Part shown: piece by piece, positions 7,392 to 15,917 of the stretch
Layout of the letters: each line of letters starts with the position of its first letter
Numbering within the stretch: the stretch's first letter is position 1
NCBI GenBank assembly: GCA_017436285.1
Contig: JAFSDL010000018.1
Coordinates: forward strand, 1-62,907
Direction: 5' to 3'
Source: Clostridia bacterium
Lineage (GTDB): Bacteria; Bacillota; Clostridia; Oscillospirales; Acutalibacteraceae
Length of the DNA: 62,907 bases
Translations under genes and position numbers: made by a program
The notes under the pieces: generated by a model
Seen by the model: the letters and a program-made list of their open reading frames with translations, nothing else
What the model was told of the DNA's origin: nothing
Database searches by the model: none

Positions 7392-9419
7392 TTACTTAAT
7401 CTGTGTACCTACAGGAACGCAATCAGGAACAAACACTACCTGACAACCGCAAGCACCATTTGTTGCTGCAAGAAGCATACCATTGCTCTGAACACCTGCA
7501 AATCTCGCGGGCTCAAGATTAGCAACAACAATAATCTTTTTACCAACAAGCTGTTCGCAGGTATATTCGCTCTTGATTGAAGAAACGATAACTCTGTTTT
7601 CACCACTGCCATCGTCAAGAGTAAGCTTTAAACAGCTATGAGATTTTCTGATTTCCTGAGCCTTGAGAATTTCGCAAACACGAAGGTCAAGCTTTTCAAA
7701 AACATCAATAGAGATTTTATCTTCTTTAAAGGGAACAAAAGCATCTGCTTCGCCGTAAACGTGCTTATCCTCTGTTTCAACAACCTCTTCAACCTTTGCA
7801 AGCTCTTCTGCCTTTGCCTCTTCCTCTGTTTTTGGGTATGAGAAATCAAGAAGGCCAACATATCTCTTGGGGTCTATCGCGAAAAGGAAGAGATAAAGAC
7901 GAGGACCCTTTTCCTTATCTATGAGAAGCTTATAAACATTCTTGAAGAATGTGCCCTGAATTCCCTTGAGAGCCTTTTCATCAAGGTCCTCACCATTGAT
8001 TTCCTTCGGAATTGCATAAAGCTTTTTATTAAGGTCATCAAGGTCGTAGCCACCTGCAGAAATATATTCAAACAGAGCTTTTATTTCTGCCTTCTGTGTT
8101 TCATTGAGTTCCTCATAAACCTCCCAGTTACGACCTGCTCTTAAGCGGTTAACCTGATCGGGAGCGCAGTTTTCAAGCCAATATTTTGCTTTATCAAGTC
8201 TTTCGCTGAACTGCTCGCTCTTGTAGGGAGTGCCGATTTTTTCGAAAACAGTTTCAAGCATAGGAACATTAAAGTCAACAACACTACCAAGCTGAACAAG
8301 AAGACCCATAGGAACAGTTTCAAGAGCTCTGTCGCCAACAGTTGTGTTATACATAATATCCTTCTGAGCATCGTTTGCGGTACCATCTTTAACAGCGGTA
8401 TACATTTTATCGAACTCGAAATACTGTCTTAAAATACCATCATCAAAGCAGAAATCAAATGCCTTGAGGGGCTCTGTTTTTGAATAGAGCCACAAAATAA
8501 CCTCGGGCTCATAGATTTTAAGAAGAGTTTCGGGAGTAAGGTTAAGACCTGATGAACCGGACATTTTACCTGTTGTGCCCTTGATACCGATGAATTCATA
8601 GCCCTGGAAGAGAGGAGGCTCATAGCCAAATATTTTCTTTGCGATATCCTTACTTGTATCGTAGCTACCGTGGGGGCTTGCGTGGTCCTTTCCGCCGGGC
8701 TCGAAGTCAACACCCTCATACATCCAACGCATAGGCCAGTCAATTTTCCAGGCAAGCTTGCAGTTGAAATCCTTTGTGAAATCAAATGAATCCTTGTGAC
8801 CGCAAGCGCAGGTGTATTCTGCCTGTGTGCAATCATCACTCAAGGAAACGATTTTTGTTGTATCCTTACCACATTCTGAGCAATAAATGCTAACGGGGTA
8901 ATATGCTTCACGCTCGCCCTCCTGAACAGGCTGTGTTCTGTGAGAAGCAAGAATATCGAAGATTTCTCCTCTCTTTTTAAGAGAATGAAGAATATGCTCT
9001 GTATATTTACCGCTTCTGTACATTTCTGCCTGATGGCGATAGTCCATATTGATGCCGAATTTTACAATTGAACGCTCAAATTCGTGCTCAAAATATTCAG
9101 CGTAGGTTTTTTCCTCTGTATCAAAGGGATTTTTAACATCAACATAAGGGCAACCGATATATTTTTCCATATCGCTGTCAATAGCCGCAACGTTAACAGG
9201 AACCTTTCTCATACGGTCAAACTCGTCCCAGGAGAAAAGGAGCTTTGCTTTTTTACCTTTTTTAATAAGTGCGCGAACAACAAAATAGCTTGTTGCAATA
9301 TCACGGAAGTTACCGATATGAATTGAGCCTGAGGGACTGATACCTGCAGCACAAACATACTCTTCCTTATCAGGATTGCGCTTGATAATACGGTCTGCAA
9401 TAATTTCTGACCAATGCAT
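7392..9419 (-). CDS. lysK: Class I lysyl-tRNA synthetase with C-terminal EMAPII-like tRNA-binding domain
   Basis: Charges tRNA-Lys. The Rossmann core shows the HIGH-like PSGSIHIGN (about residues 27-35) and the KMSKS-like GKMSGSSG, both in the class I LysRS form (not MetRS: no MetRS zinc knuckle order; SWDEFDRMRKVP is LysRS-I). After about residue 565 follows a separate OB-fold tRNA-binding domain: FEKLDLRVCEILKAQEIRKS, SSIKSEYTCEQLVGKKIIVVANLEPARFAGVQSNGMLLAA, as in MetRS C-termini and Trbp111. I prefer ATG 9417-9419 (MHWSEI, the usual family start) over GTG three codons upstream. An AT-rich gap with a good promoter precedes it; no T-box was seen. The domain fusion is the notable part. Confidence 0.9.
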   Translation of the reverse strand: MHWSEIIADRIIKRNPDKEEYVCAAGISPSGSIHIGNFRDIATSYFVVRALIKKGKKAKLLFSWDEFDRMRKVPVNVAAIDSDMEKYIGCPYVDVKNPFDTEEKTYAEYFEHEFERSIVKFGINMDYRHQAEMYRSGKYTEHILHSLKKRGEIFDILASHRTQPVQEGEREAYYPVSIYCSECGKDTTKIVSLSDDCTQAEYTCACGHKDSFDFTKDFNCKLAWKIDWPMRWMYEGVDFEPGGKDHASPHGSYDTSKDIAKKIFGYEPPLFQGYEFIGIKGTTGKMSGSSGLNLTPETLLKIYEPEVILWLYSKTEPLKAFDFCFDDGILRQYFEFDKMYTAVKDGTANDAQKDIMYNTTVGDRALETVPMGLLVQLGSVVDFNVPMLETVFEKIGTPYKSEQFSERLDKAKYWLENCAPDQVNRLRAGRNWEVYEELNETQKAEIKALFEYISAGGYDLDDLNKKLYAIPKEINGEDLDEKALKGIQGTFFKNVYKLLIDKEKGPRLYLFLFAIDPKRYVGLLDFSYPKTEEEAKAEELAKVEEVVETEDKHVYGEADAFVPFKEDKISIDVFEKLDLRVCEILKAQEIRKSHSCLKLTLDDGSGENRVIVSSIKSEYTCEQLVGKKIIVVANLEPARFAGVQSNGMLLAATNGACGCQVVFVPDCVPVGTQIK

Positions 9420-9465
9420 TGAAATCACACTCGTTTCGTTAAATTACATAGTATAACAGTCTAGT

Positions 9466-9494
9466 ATTTTACTATATTTAACAAAATCTGTCAA
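9466..9494 (-). promoter_or_regulatory. Predicted promoter of the LysRS-GNAT operon
   Basis: Minus strand -35 TTGACA (9489-9494), 17-nt spacer, -10 TAAAAT (9466-9471), about 50 nt upstream of the start. Divergent from the ABC exporter promoter. Confidence 0.7.
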
Positions 9495-9575
9495 GCACGA
9501 TAAGCACTGAACAAACATTGTTGTGAGAAAAAATTAAAATTCTCTTAAAAATGTAATAAAAAAGGTGAAAAACAG

Positions 9576-9604
9576 TTGATAACTCTGCTATTTTTTGGTA
9601 TATT
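9576..9604 (+). promoter_or_regulatory. Predicted promoter of the ABC exporter operon
   Basis: -35 TTGATA (9576-9581), 17-nt spacer, -10 TATATT (9599-9604). This overlaps the TTG that would begin a longer reading of the ABC gene and therefore supports the later ATG start. Confidence 0.6.
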
Positions 9605-9647
9605 TAGTCTGTATATTTATGTACTAAAAACTCAGGAGGATTTGTGG

Positions 9648-11402
9648 ATGTTAAAGCTGTTACGTTACTTAAAGCCACACAAGCATTTTGCATTGTTTAC
9701 ACTGTTTCTTGCGGCAATAAATAATGTGCTTACCCTTGGTTTCCCGTTGTTGCTTTCTGAAATCATCAACGAAGGCATCAACAAGGGCGATTTAGAGTCC
9801 ATTAAATCTGATGGTATAATTATGCTCGTTTGCTGTTTTATTGCAATGCTTGTTTCCATTGCAAACAGCTATTGCTCAAGCAAGGTTTCAACAAGCTTTG
9901 CAGGTGAGCTTCGAGCAGATATTTTCAACAAGGTTGAAACATTCTCCCAGGGTGACATAGATAAAATCGGTATTCCGTCACTCATAACAAGAACAATTAA
10001 CGATATCCGTCAGGTTCAGGATTTCATCCTTATGAGCCTTCGCACAATTATTTCCGTACCCATTATGCTAATCGGCGGAACAATAATGGCTGTTATTATG
10101 GACCCGGGCCTTTCCCTTGTTCTTCTTATTGTTCTTCCCGTTATCGCTGTTATTGCTCTTCTTGTTGCAAAAAAAATTCTGCCTTATTTTGATAAAATTC
10201 AGAAAAAGGTTGATAAGCTCAATCTTATAATCCGTGAAAAAATAAGCGGTATCAGAGTTATTCGTGCATTTAACCGAACAAAGCACGAGGACAAGCGCTT
10301 CAAGGATGCAAACGATGATTTAACAGGAATGGTTGTTACTGTTCAGAGAATTTTTGCCTCTCTCATTCCCATTGTAACTCTTCTTGCATTTTTGCTTATT
10401 ATTCTTCTTGTGGCTATTGGTTATGTGCAGATTAACCGTCTTACAGATGCAGTTGAAATTCAGAACACTATCGGTGATTTGCAGGCGTTTATAATTTATC
10501 TTGTTTTTGTTATTATCGCACTTTCAAATGCCGCGGCAATGTTCATTATGCTCCCAAGAGCAAAGGTTTCTGCAAAGCGTATTAACGCAGTTCTTGAAAT
10601 GCAGCCTGAAATGAAAATACTTCCTAAAGAGGAAAACAACTCAGAAAAAGGCGTTATCGAGTTCCGTAATGTAAGCTTTAAATATAAAAATCCTGACGGT
10701 GACTATACCGATGTTTTAAAGGATGTAAGCTTTACTGCAAATCCCGGCAAGGTTACTGCAATTATCGGCGGAACAGGCTCGGGTAAATCAACAATTTTAA
10801 ACCTTATTCCCCGTTTTTATGATGTAACCGATGGTGCGGTTTTCCTTGATGGCTATGATGTTCGCCAAATGGATTTTGCATCAATATATTCAAAAATCGG
10901 CTACATTCCTCAGCAAGCATTCCTTTTTAGCGGAACAATTGCAGATAATCTGCGTTACGGTAAGGAAAATGCAACAGATGCGGAATTGTGGCGCGCCCTT
11001 GAAATTGCTCAGGCTAAGGATTTTGTTGAAAAGCTCCCCGATGGGCTTTACAGTATGATTTCTCAGAACGGAACAAACCTTTCAGGCGGACAAAAGCAGA
11101 GGCTTTGCATTGCCCGTGCAATTGTAAAAGAGGCACTTTTCTATATGTTTGACGATAGCTTCTCTGCTCTCGACTTTGCAACCGATGCCCGTCTTCGTGC
11201 AGCATTAAAGAAAAATCTCAAAAATTCATCCATTCTTATTGTGGCTCAACGAGTAGGCACAATAATTGATGCAGATAAAATAATTGTTCTTGATAAAGGT
11301 CAGGTTGTGGGTACGGGTACTCACGAGGAATTAGTAAAGAACTGCGATGTTTATAAGGACATTGTTGCATCCCAGATTAGTGAAGAGGAGGCAACAAAAT
11401 GA
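9648..11402 (+). CDS. Heterodimeric ABC exporter, subunit with degenerate ATPase site (ATP-binding/permease)
   Basis: 584 residues; six-helix exporter membrane domain then an NBD. Walker A GGTGSGKST, signature LSGGQKQR, but the Walker B catalytic position is Asp (FYMFDDSFSALD) and the H-loop His is Gln (IVAQRVGT). These are the changes seen in the non-catalytic subunit of pairs such as BmrC/BmrD, LmrC/LmrD and TM287/288. The start is ATG 9648 with CAGGAGG 8 nt upstream; a TTG at 9576 would fall in the promoter. The stop overlaps the next start (ATGA). Likely exports drugs, lipids or peptides; the substrate is not predictable. Confidence 0.93.
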   Translation: MLKLLRYLKPHKHFALFTLFLAAINNVLTLGFPLLLSEIINEGINKGDLESIKSDGIIMLVCCFIAMLVSIANSYCSSKVSTSFAGELRADIFNKVETFSQGDIDKIGIPSLITRTINDIRQVQDFILMSLRTIISVPIMLIGGTIMAVIMDPGLSLVLLIVLPVIAVIALLVAKKILPYFDKIQKKVDKLNLIIREKISGIRVIRAFNRTKHEDKRFKDANDDLTGMVVTVQRIFASLIPIVTLLAFLLIILLVAIGYVQINRLTDAVEIQNTIGDLQAFIIYLVFVIIALSNAAAMFIMLPRAKVSAKRINAVLEMQPEMKILPKEENNSEKGVIEFRNVSFKYKNPDGDYTDVLKDVSFTANPGKVTAIIGGTGSGKSTILNLIPRFYDVTDGAVFLDGYDVRQMDFASIYSKIGYIPQQAFLFSGTIADNLRYGKENATDAELWRALEIAQAKDFVEKLPDGLYSMISQNGTNLSGGQKQRLCIARAIVKEALFYMFDDSFSALDFATDARLRAALKKNLKNSSILIVAQRVGTIIDADKIIVLDKGQVVGTGTHEELVKNCDVYKDIVASQISEEEATK

Positions 11403-13348
11403 CAAGAAAACCGCGTCAGCTTGACGAAAACCGCCAGAAGCTTCTTGAAATGCGCCGAAGCACCCGAAAGCTGCGTTATTCATCTTATCGCTCTGTTCAG
11501 AAGGGTGAGGAAAAAGCAAGCAATTTCGGCAAAACACTGAAGCGCCTTCTGAAATATCTTCTTGAGCACAAGGGCGGTTGCGTAATTGTTTTAATAACCT
11601 GTGTTTTAAGCACAATCTGTAATGTTATCGGCCCCTCCTATATTGGCGATGCTCTTGATGTTCTCAATGAGCAGGTTGCCCTTAAAATTGAGGGCTATGA
11701 AATTTCTGCCGAAAGCCTTATCCCCTATATTCTTATGCTTCTTGCAGTTTACGGCGGAATGGCAATTTTCTCGTTTGTTCAGCAGTTCACAATGGCAGGG
11801 CTAACCGCAAGAGTTGTGCGCCGATTACGAGAGGATTTGAACGGAAAGCTCTCCCGTTTACCCTTAAAATTCTTTGATTCAAATGCAAAGGGTGATATTC
11901 TCTCCCGCCTTATTAACGATATTGATAATATCAGCAACACTCTTCAGCACAATCTTGTTTCAGTTGTAACATCAATTATCACCATTTTCGGTGTTTTTGT
12001 GATGATGCTTATAACAAACTGGTTCCTGACCCTTATTATTGTTCTCATTGTTCCCCCTGCAGCGGCAATTGCCCTGAGCATTATGAAGGTTTCCAAAAAG
12101 CTTTTCAAGGCTCAGTGGGACAGAACAGGCGAGCTTAACGGACACGTTGAAGAAATGTACACAGGTCATAAAATTGTTCGCCTTTTCGGGCAGGAGCAAT
12201 TAGCAGTTGATGAATTCAACGATATCAACGATGAATTGACCGATGTGAGCAGAAAGGCTCAGTTCATTTCAGGTACAATCGCTCCATTTATAAACCTTAT
12301 CGATAATATCGGCTATATTCTTATTGCCATTATCGGAGGTTATCTTATAGTCAACAAAGGCGTTTTTGCTATTGGTGACACGGTTCTTTATGATATGGGT
12401 GGTAGCTTCACCATAGGCGGTATTCTTACATTTATCACCTATTCAAAGCTTTTCACATCTCCCATTTCCCAGCTTGCACAAATAGTAAACAACCTGCAAT
12501 CAAGTATGGCTTCTTCGGAAAGAGTTTTTGCCATTCTTGATGAACCCGAGGAAATTGCAGATAAAAACGGAAGCTCTCTCGAATTCAAGGATGTCCTTAA
12601 ATTTGAAAATGTTTCCTTCTCATACTCACCTGACAAGCCCTTAATGGAAAACCTTGATATTTCCGTTAAATGTGGCGGACTTGTGGCTCTTGTGGGACCC
12701 ACAGGCGCAGGTAAAACCACATTCGTTAATCTTCTTATGCGTTTCTATGATGTAAATGACGGAAGAATTACCATTGACGGAACGGATATCCGTGATATCC
12801 CCCGAGATGATTTGCGTTCTCTTTACGGTATGGTGCTTCAGGATACCTGGCTATTTAACGGTACAATTAAAGATAACATTCGCTACGGTAAGCTTGGTGC
12901 TACCGATGAAGATGTTATCGTCGCCGCTAAAGCTGCTCACGCGGACGAATTTATTTCCGAGCTTTCCGAGGGCTATGATACAATCCTTGAAGAAAACGGT
13001 GAGAATCTTTCACAGGGTCAGAGGCAATTGCTCACAATTGCCCGTGCACTTTTAAAGGACCCGAAAATTCTTATTCTTGACGAAGCTACAAGCTCCGTTG
13101 ACACAAGAACCGAGCTTCTTTTACAGGCGGCTATGAGCGAAATTATGAAGGGCAGAACAAACTTTGTTATTGCTCATAGGCTTTCCACAATTAAGAGTGC
13201 AGACGAAATACTCTTTATTGACAAGGGTACCGTTAAGGAAAGAGGTACACATAAAGAGCTTCTCCAAAAGGGCGGTCTTTATGCGGATATGTATTATAGT
13301 CAGTTCGGCGGAAAGGTATCCGATAAAAAGCTTGATACAGACAACTGA
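11399..13348 (+). CDS. Heterodimeric ABC exporter, catalytic subunit (ATP-binding/permease)
   Basis: 649 residues with an Arg/Lys-rich N-terminal extension of about 50 residues before the membrane domain. NBD: Walker A GPTGAGKTT, signature LSQGQRQL (Gly to Gln at the third position), Walker B ILDEATSSVDTRTE with the catalytic Glu, and H-loop VIAHRLSTI. The altered signature pairs with the degenerate Walker B of the upstream subunit, and its own Walker motifs are intact, so the pair should have one working and one dead ATP site. GAGGAGG precedes the ATG. A heptad repeat begins seven bases after the stop. Confidence 0.94.
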   Translation: MTRKPRQLDENRQKLLEMRRSTRKLRYSSYRSVQKGEEKASNFGKTLKRLLKYLLEHKGGCVIVLITCVLSTICNVIGPSYIGDALDVLNEQVALKIEGYEISAESLIPYILMLLAVYGGMAIFSFVQQFTMAGLTARVVRRLREDLNGKLSRLPLKFFDSNAKGDILSRLINDIDNISNTLQHNLVSVVTSIITIFGVFVMMLITNWFLTLIIVLIVPPAAAIALSIMKVSKKLFKAQWDRTGELNGHVEEMYTGHKIVRLFGQEQLAVDEFNDINDELTDVSRKAQFISGTIAPFINLIDNIGYILIAIIGGYLIVNKGVFAIGDTVLYDMGGSFTIGGILTFITYSKLFTSPISQLAQIVNNLQSSMASSERVFAILDEPEEIADKNGSSLEFKDVLKFENVSFSYSPDKPLMENLDISVKCGGLVALVGPTGAGKTTFVNLLMRFYDVNDGRITIDGTDIRDIPRDDLRSLYGMVLQDTWLFNGTIKDNIRYGKLGATDEDVIVAAKAAHADEFISELSEGYDTILEENGENLSQGQRQLLTIARALLKDPKILILDEATSSVDTRTELLLQAAMSEIMKGRTNFVIAHRLSTIKSADEILFIDKGTVKERGTHKELLQKGGLYADMYYSQFGGKVSDKKLDTDN

Positions 13349-13354
13349 AAACAA

Positions 13355-13410
13355 GCTGCCAGATGCCAGCTACCAGCGGTTAGCAAATAGCAGACAGCAA
13401 ATAGTAGTTG
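13355..13410 (+). repeat. Degenerate 7-nt-period repeat (GCCA/TAGCA type)
   Basis: Eight consecutive heptads: GCTGCCA, GATGCCA, GCTACCA, GCGGTTA, GCAAATA, GCAGACA, GCAAATA, GTAGTTG. The same order of heptad types recurs at 27062-27117 and 17291-17342. It starts just after the ABC stop codon. Confidence 0.75.
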
Positions 13411-13538
13411 TTAAGAAATTAGATCAATTTATGACGAATGTATAGAAATAGAGAAGATTTTATATGCTATAGTCAGAACAACTAAAAACAATATACAAAA
13501 GTAATTTAATGGTGCAAAGTAAATGCAAGCGGTAGCTT

Positions 13539-13583
13539 TATAATGCCGACCGCAGGCCCCAAAACTTGCCACTTGCAACTATT
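13539..13583 (+). repeat. TATAATGCCGACCGCAGG module plus short heptad array
   Basis: The module TATAATGCCGACCGCAGG (13539-13556) is followed by AACTTGC, CACTTGC, AACTATT (13563-13583). Related modules occur at 15863, 30983, 31034 and 43802. It lies 22 nt before glyS; no T-box or other leader was recognised in 13411-13604. Confidence 0.65.
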
Positions 13584-13604
13584 TAACCTGAAAGGATAAA
13601 TACT

Positions 13605-14987
13605 ATGAAAAACACAGAAAAATCTATGGAAAAGCTTGTTGCTCTTTGCAAGGGCAGAGGCTTCGTTTACGCAGGCAGTGAAATCTACGGTGGTCTTGCA
13701 AACACCTGGGATTACGGTCCTCTCGGCGTTGAGCTTAAAACAAACATCAAAAACGCTTGGCGCAAGAAATTTATTCAGGAAAACCCCTATAATGTTGGTC
13801 TTGACAGTGCAATTCTTATGAACCCTCAGACCTGGGTTGCATCAGGTCACCTTGGTGGCTTCTCTGACCCTCTTATGGACTGCCGTGAATGTAAAACCCG
13901 TCACAGAGCAGACAACCTCATTGAAGATTTTGACGGTACAAATGTTGCGGGCTGGTCAAACGAACAAATGATGGACTACATCAAGGAAAAAGCAATTGCT
14001 TGTCCCTCTTGCGGTAAGCATAATTTCACAGATATCCGTCAATTTAATCTTATGTTCAAAACCTTCCAGGGTGTTACAGAGGATAGCAAAAATGAGCTTT
14101 ATCTTCGTCCCGAAACTGCACAGGGTATTTTCGTAAACTTTGCAAATATTCAGAGAACAACAAGAAAAAAGGTTCCTTTTGGTGTTGCTCAGATTGGTAA
14201 ATCCTTCCGTAACGAAATCACTCCCGGTAACTTTATTTTCCGTGTTCGTGAATTTGAACAGATGGAGCTTGAGTTCTTCTGCAAGCCCGGTACTGACCTT
14301 GAATGGTTTGAATACTGGCGTGCATTCTGCCGTGACTGGCTCTATTCCTTAGGCATCAAGGAAGAAAACCTTCGCCTTCGTGACCACGACCCCGAGGAGC
14401 TTTGCTTCTATTCAAAAGCAACAACTGACTTTGAATACCTCTTCCCATTCGGTTGGGGTGAGCTTTGGGGCGTTGCAGACAGAACTGACTATGACCTTAC
14501 TCAGCACATCAACACATCCGGCAAGAGCCTAGACTACTTCGACCCTGAAACAAATGAGAGATATATTCCCTATGTTGTTGAACCCTCACTTGGTGTTGAA
14601 AGACTCTTCCTTACAATTCTTACAGAGGCTTATGATGAAGAGGTTGTTGATGCAGAAAAGAACGATACAAGAGTTGTTCTTCGCTTCCATCCAACACTTG
14701 CACCCTTCAAATGTGCAGTTCTTCCCCTTTCAAAGAAGCTTAATGAACAGGCAACAGAGGTTTTCACAAAGCTTTCCAAGAAATTCAATGTTGACTTTGA
14801 CGATGCAGGCTCTATCGGTAAAAGATATCGCCGTCAGGATGAAATCGGTACACCCTTCTGCATTACTTATGACTTTGACAGTATTGAAGATGGCTGTGTA
14901 ACAGTCCGTGACAGAGATACAATGGAGCAGGTTCGTATTTCAATTGACGAGCTCGAGGCTTATATCGAAGAAAAAATTGAGTTTTAA
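13605..14987 (+). CDS. glyS: Glycyl-tRNA synthetase, single-polypeptide (alpha2) type
   Basis: 460-residue class II aminoacyl-tRNA synthetase. Visible: the [19 protein letters not shown]-terminus, a zinc-type region ([11 protein letters not shown] and CPSCGKHNF), the family-specific [15 protein letters not shown] (motif 2 region), [20 protein letters not shown], and motif 3 [15 protein letters not shown]. The C-terminal anticodon-binding domain begins near [32 protein letters not shown] precedes the ATG. This is the archaeal/eukaryal-like GlyRS usual in many Clostridia, not the GlyQ/GlyS tetramer. A strong terminator follows. Confidence 0.97.
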   Translation: MKNTEKSMEKLVALCKGRGFVYAGSEIYGGLANTWDYGPLGVELKTNIKNAWRKKFIQENPYNVGLDSAILMNPQTWVASGHLGGFSDPLMDCRECKTRHRADNLIEDFDGTNVAGWSNEQMMDYIKEKAIACPSCGKHNFTDIRQFNLMFKTFQGVTEDSKNELYLRPETAQGIFVNFANIQRTTRKKVPFGVAQIGKSFRNEITPGNFIFRVREFEQMELEFFCKPGTDLEWFEYWRAFCRDWLYSLGIKEENLRLRDHDPEELCFYSKATTDFEYLFPFGWGELWGVADRTDYDLTQHINTSGKSLDYFDPETNERYIPYVVEPSLGVERLFLTILTEAYDEEVVDAEKNDTRVVLRFHPTLAPFKCAVLPLSKKLNEQATEVFTKLSKKFNVDFDDAGSIGKRYRRQDEIGTPFCITYDFDSIEDGCVTVRDRDTMEQVRISIDELEAYIEEKIEF

Positions 14988-15007
14988 ATAAACGATAAAG
15001 TAAAAGT

Positions 15008-15043
15008 AACCCGAGAGTATTTTGGTACTCTCGGGTTCCTTTT
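15008..15043 (+). terminator. Intrinsic terminator of glyS
   Basis: AACCCGAGAGTA (15008-15019) pairs perfectly with TACTCTCGGGTT (15026-15037), followed by CCTTTT. Confidence 0.92.
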
Positions 15044-15117
15044 ACATACTCCATCTCAGTTTCACATACATTTTGATTCGCTTCGCAGTTGGGATTTGTG
15101 TGACGACTCTTATCATA

Positions 15118-15160
15118 CCCCAAATGGAGTATTTTGTCAACCCCAAACGGAGTATTTTGT
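15118..15160 (+). promoter_or_regulatory. Twin 20-bp direct repeat, likely operator of the small Xre genes
   Basis: The 20-bp units at 15118-15137 and 15141-15160 start CCCCAAA and end GGAGTATTTTGT, and differ at one base. They are spaced by 23 bp (about two helical turns) and end 29 nt upstream of the first Xre start. A TTGTCA (15134-15139) overlaps the first unit, but a clear -10 was not found. Operator function is inferred. Confidence 0.55.
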
Positions 15161-15189
15161 TAAAGTAGTGTCATAAGGAAGTGATACTT

Positions 15190-15411
15190 ATGGACACACG
15201 TTTGAGAGAATTACGCGAAGATAATGATTTAACACAGGAATTTTGTGCTAAAATCGCATTTATTTCAAAAAATTCTTATATCAGATATGAAAACGGCGAA
15301 AGAACTCCACCCTTGGACACTATCAAGTTATTTGCAGAATATTACAATACCTCAATTGATTATATTGCAAAAGCAACCGATGAAAAAACACCTTACAAAA
15401 AGAGAAAGTAA
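15190..15411 (+). CDS. Small Xre-family helix-turn-helix regulator
   Basis: 73 residues: RLRELREDNDLTQEFCAKIAFISKNSYIRYENGERTPPLDTI is a Cro/C1-type HTH, and IDYIAKATDEKTPYKKRK forms a basic tail. I use ATG 15190 with AAGGAAG 8 nt upstream; a GTG at 15181 would lie in that site. The next regulator starts 9 nt after its stop. Probably a DNA-binding autoregulator acting at the twin repeat upstream; there is no nearby toxin or phage gene to tell its target. Confidence 0.82.
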   Translation: MDTRLRELREDNDLTQEFCAKIAFISKNSYIRYENGERTPPLDTIKLFAEYYNTSIDYIAKATDEKTPYKKRK

Positions 15412-15420
15412 TTAGTAAAT

Positions 15421-15636
15421 ATGCATTTCACACAAAGATTACGAGATATCCGAGAAGACCGGGATTTAACACAGCAGGATGTTGCTGATATACTAAATAT
15501 CACGCGTCCTCAGTATCATTTATACGAAAGTGGTAAAAGAGAATTAAAAATCCATCATCTTATAAAATTATGTAAATATTATCAGGTAAGCTCGGACTAT
15601 ATATTGGGTTTTACTGATAATCCATCACCTAAATAA
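15421..15636 (+). CDS. Small Xre-family helix-turn-helix regulator
   Basis: 71 residues, almost only an HTH: RLRDIREDRDLTQQDVADILNITRPQYHLYESGKRELKI, ending SSDYILGFTDNPSPK. The same YNVS/YQVS-x-DYILGF-x-DNP ending is found in the Xre protein at 40427-40654, so these are paralogues. The ribosome site is weak (GAGAAAG), and translation may depend on coupling to the gene 9 nt upstream. A family B repeat starts 8 nt after the stop. Confidence 0.82.
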   Translation: MHFTQRLRDIREDRDLTQQDVADILNITRPQYHLYESGKRELKIHHLIKLCKYYQVSSDYILGFTDNPSPK

Positions 15637-15643
15637 CCACCGT

Positions 15644-15802
15644 ACAGTTTCACCTACGGTGAAAAGACGCTCAAGTACTCGCGTCAAGAACTCTCCACCG
15701 CCCGACCAACTTTAAATTTTAACCTTTATTCAAAACACGCTTAAAACTATATTTATATCAACAACAAATCAAAAGGCGGTCCCCCTCTCTTCGAAGAGAG
15801 GC
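15644..15802 (-). repeat. Structured intergenic repeat, family B, copy 3
   Basis: 159 bp related to 3015-3173 in the same orientation, with identical CTCTTCGAAGAG and GGCGGTCCCCCTC ends and stems TTTCACC/GGTGAAA and GACGC/GCGTC. The loops have diverged while the arms still pair. The A/T-rich middle is the least conserved part. Confidence 0.8.
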
Positions 15803-15862
15803 TGGGACTCGCCTTTACTTTTTTGTTTTTAGAAACCTTTTGACTACTCAATTATTTCTATT

Positions 15863-15917
15863 TATAATGCCGTGCGCAGCACCCGACACTCCTCACTCCT
15901 CATTCCTAACTCCTAAC
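15863..15917 (+). repeat. TATAATGCCG module plus CACTCCT-type heptad array
   Basis: TATAATGCCGTGCGCAGCAC begins at 15863, then CACTCCT, CACTCCT, CATTCCT, AACTCCT and AACTTGA (15887-15921). A near copy is at 43802-43860. The last six or seven codons and the stop of the phosphoesterase gene lie inside this array. Confidence 0.75.

Noticed and set aside
7392-9419. Methionyl-tRNA synthetase, because of the C-terminal tRNA-binding domain
   Set aside because: The GKMSGSSG and SWDEFDRMRK blocks are those of class I LysRS, and MetRS-specific blocks are absent.
9576-9647. Longer TTG-started form of the first ABC subunit
   Set aside because: The TTG is part of a -35 box, and the ATG at 9648 has a CAGGAGG site at ideal distance.
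13355-13410. Heptad arrays as a CRISPR array
   Set aside because: The units are 7 nt, without spacers of 30-40 nt, and there are no cas genes in the window.
13411-13604. T-box leader before glyS, and likewise before the LysRS gene
   Set aside because: No AGGGTGGNACCGCG-like antiterminator or specifier stem was seen in either leader.
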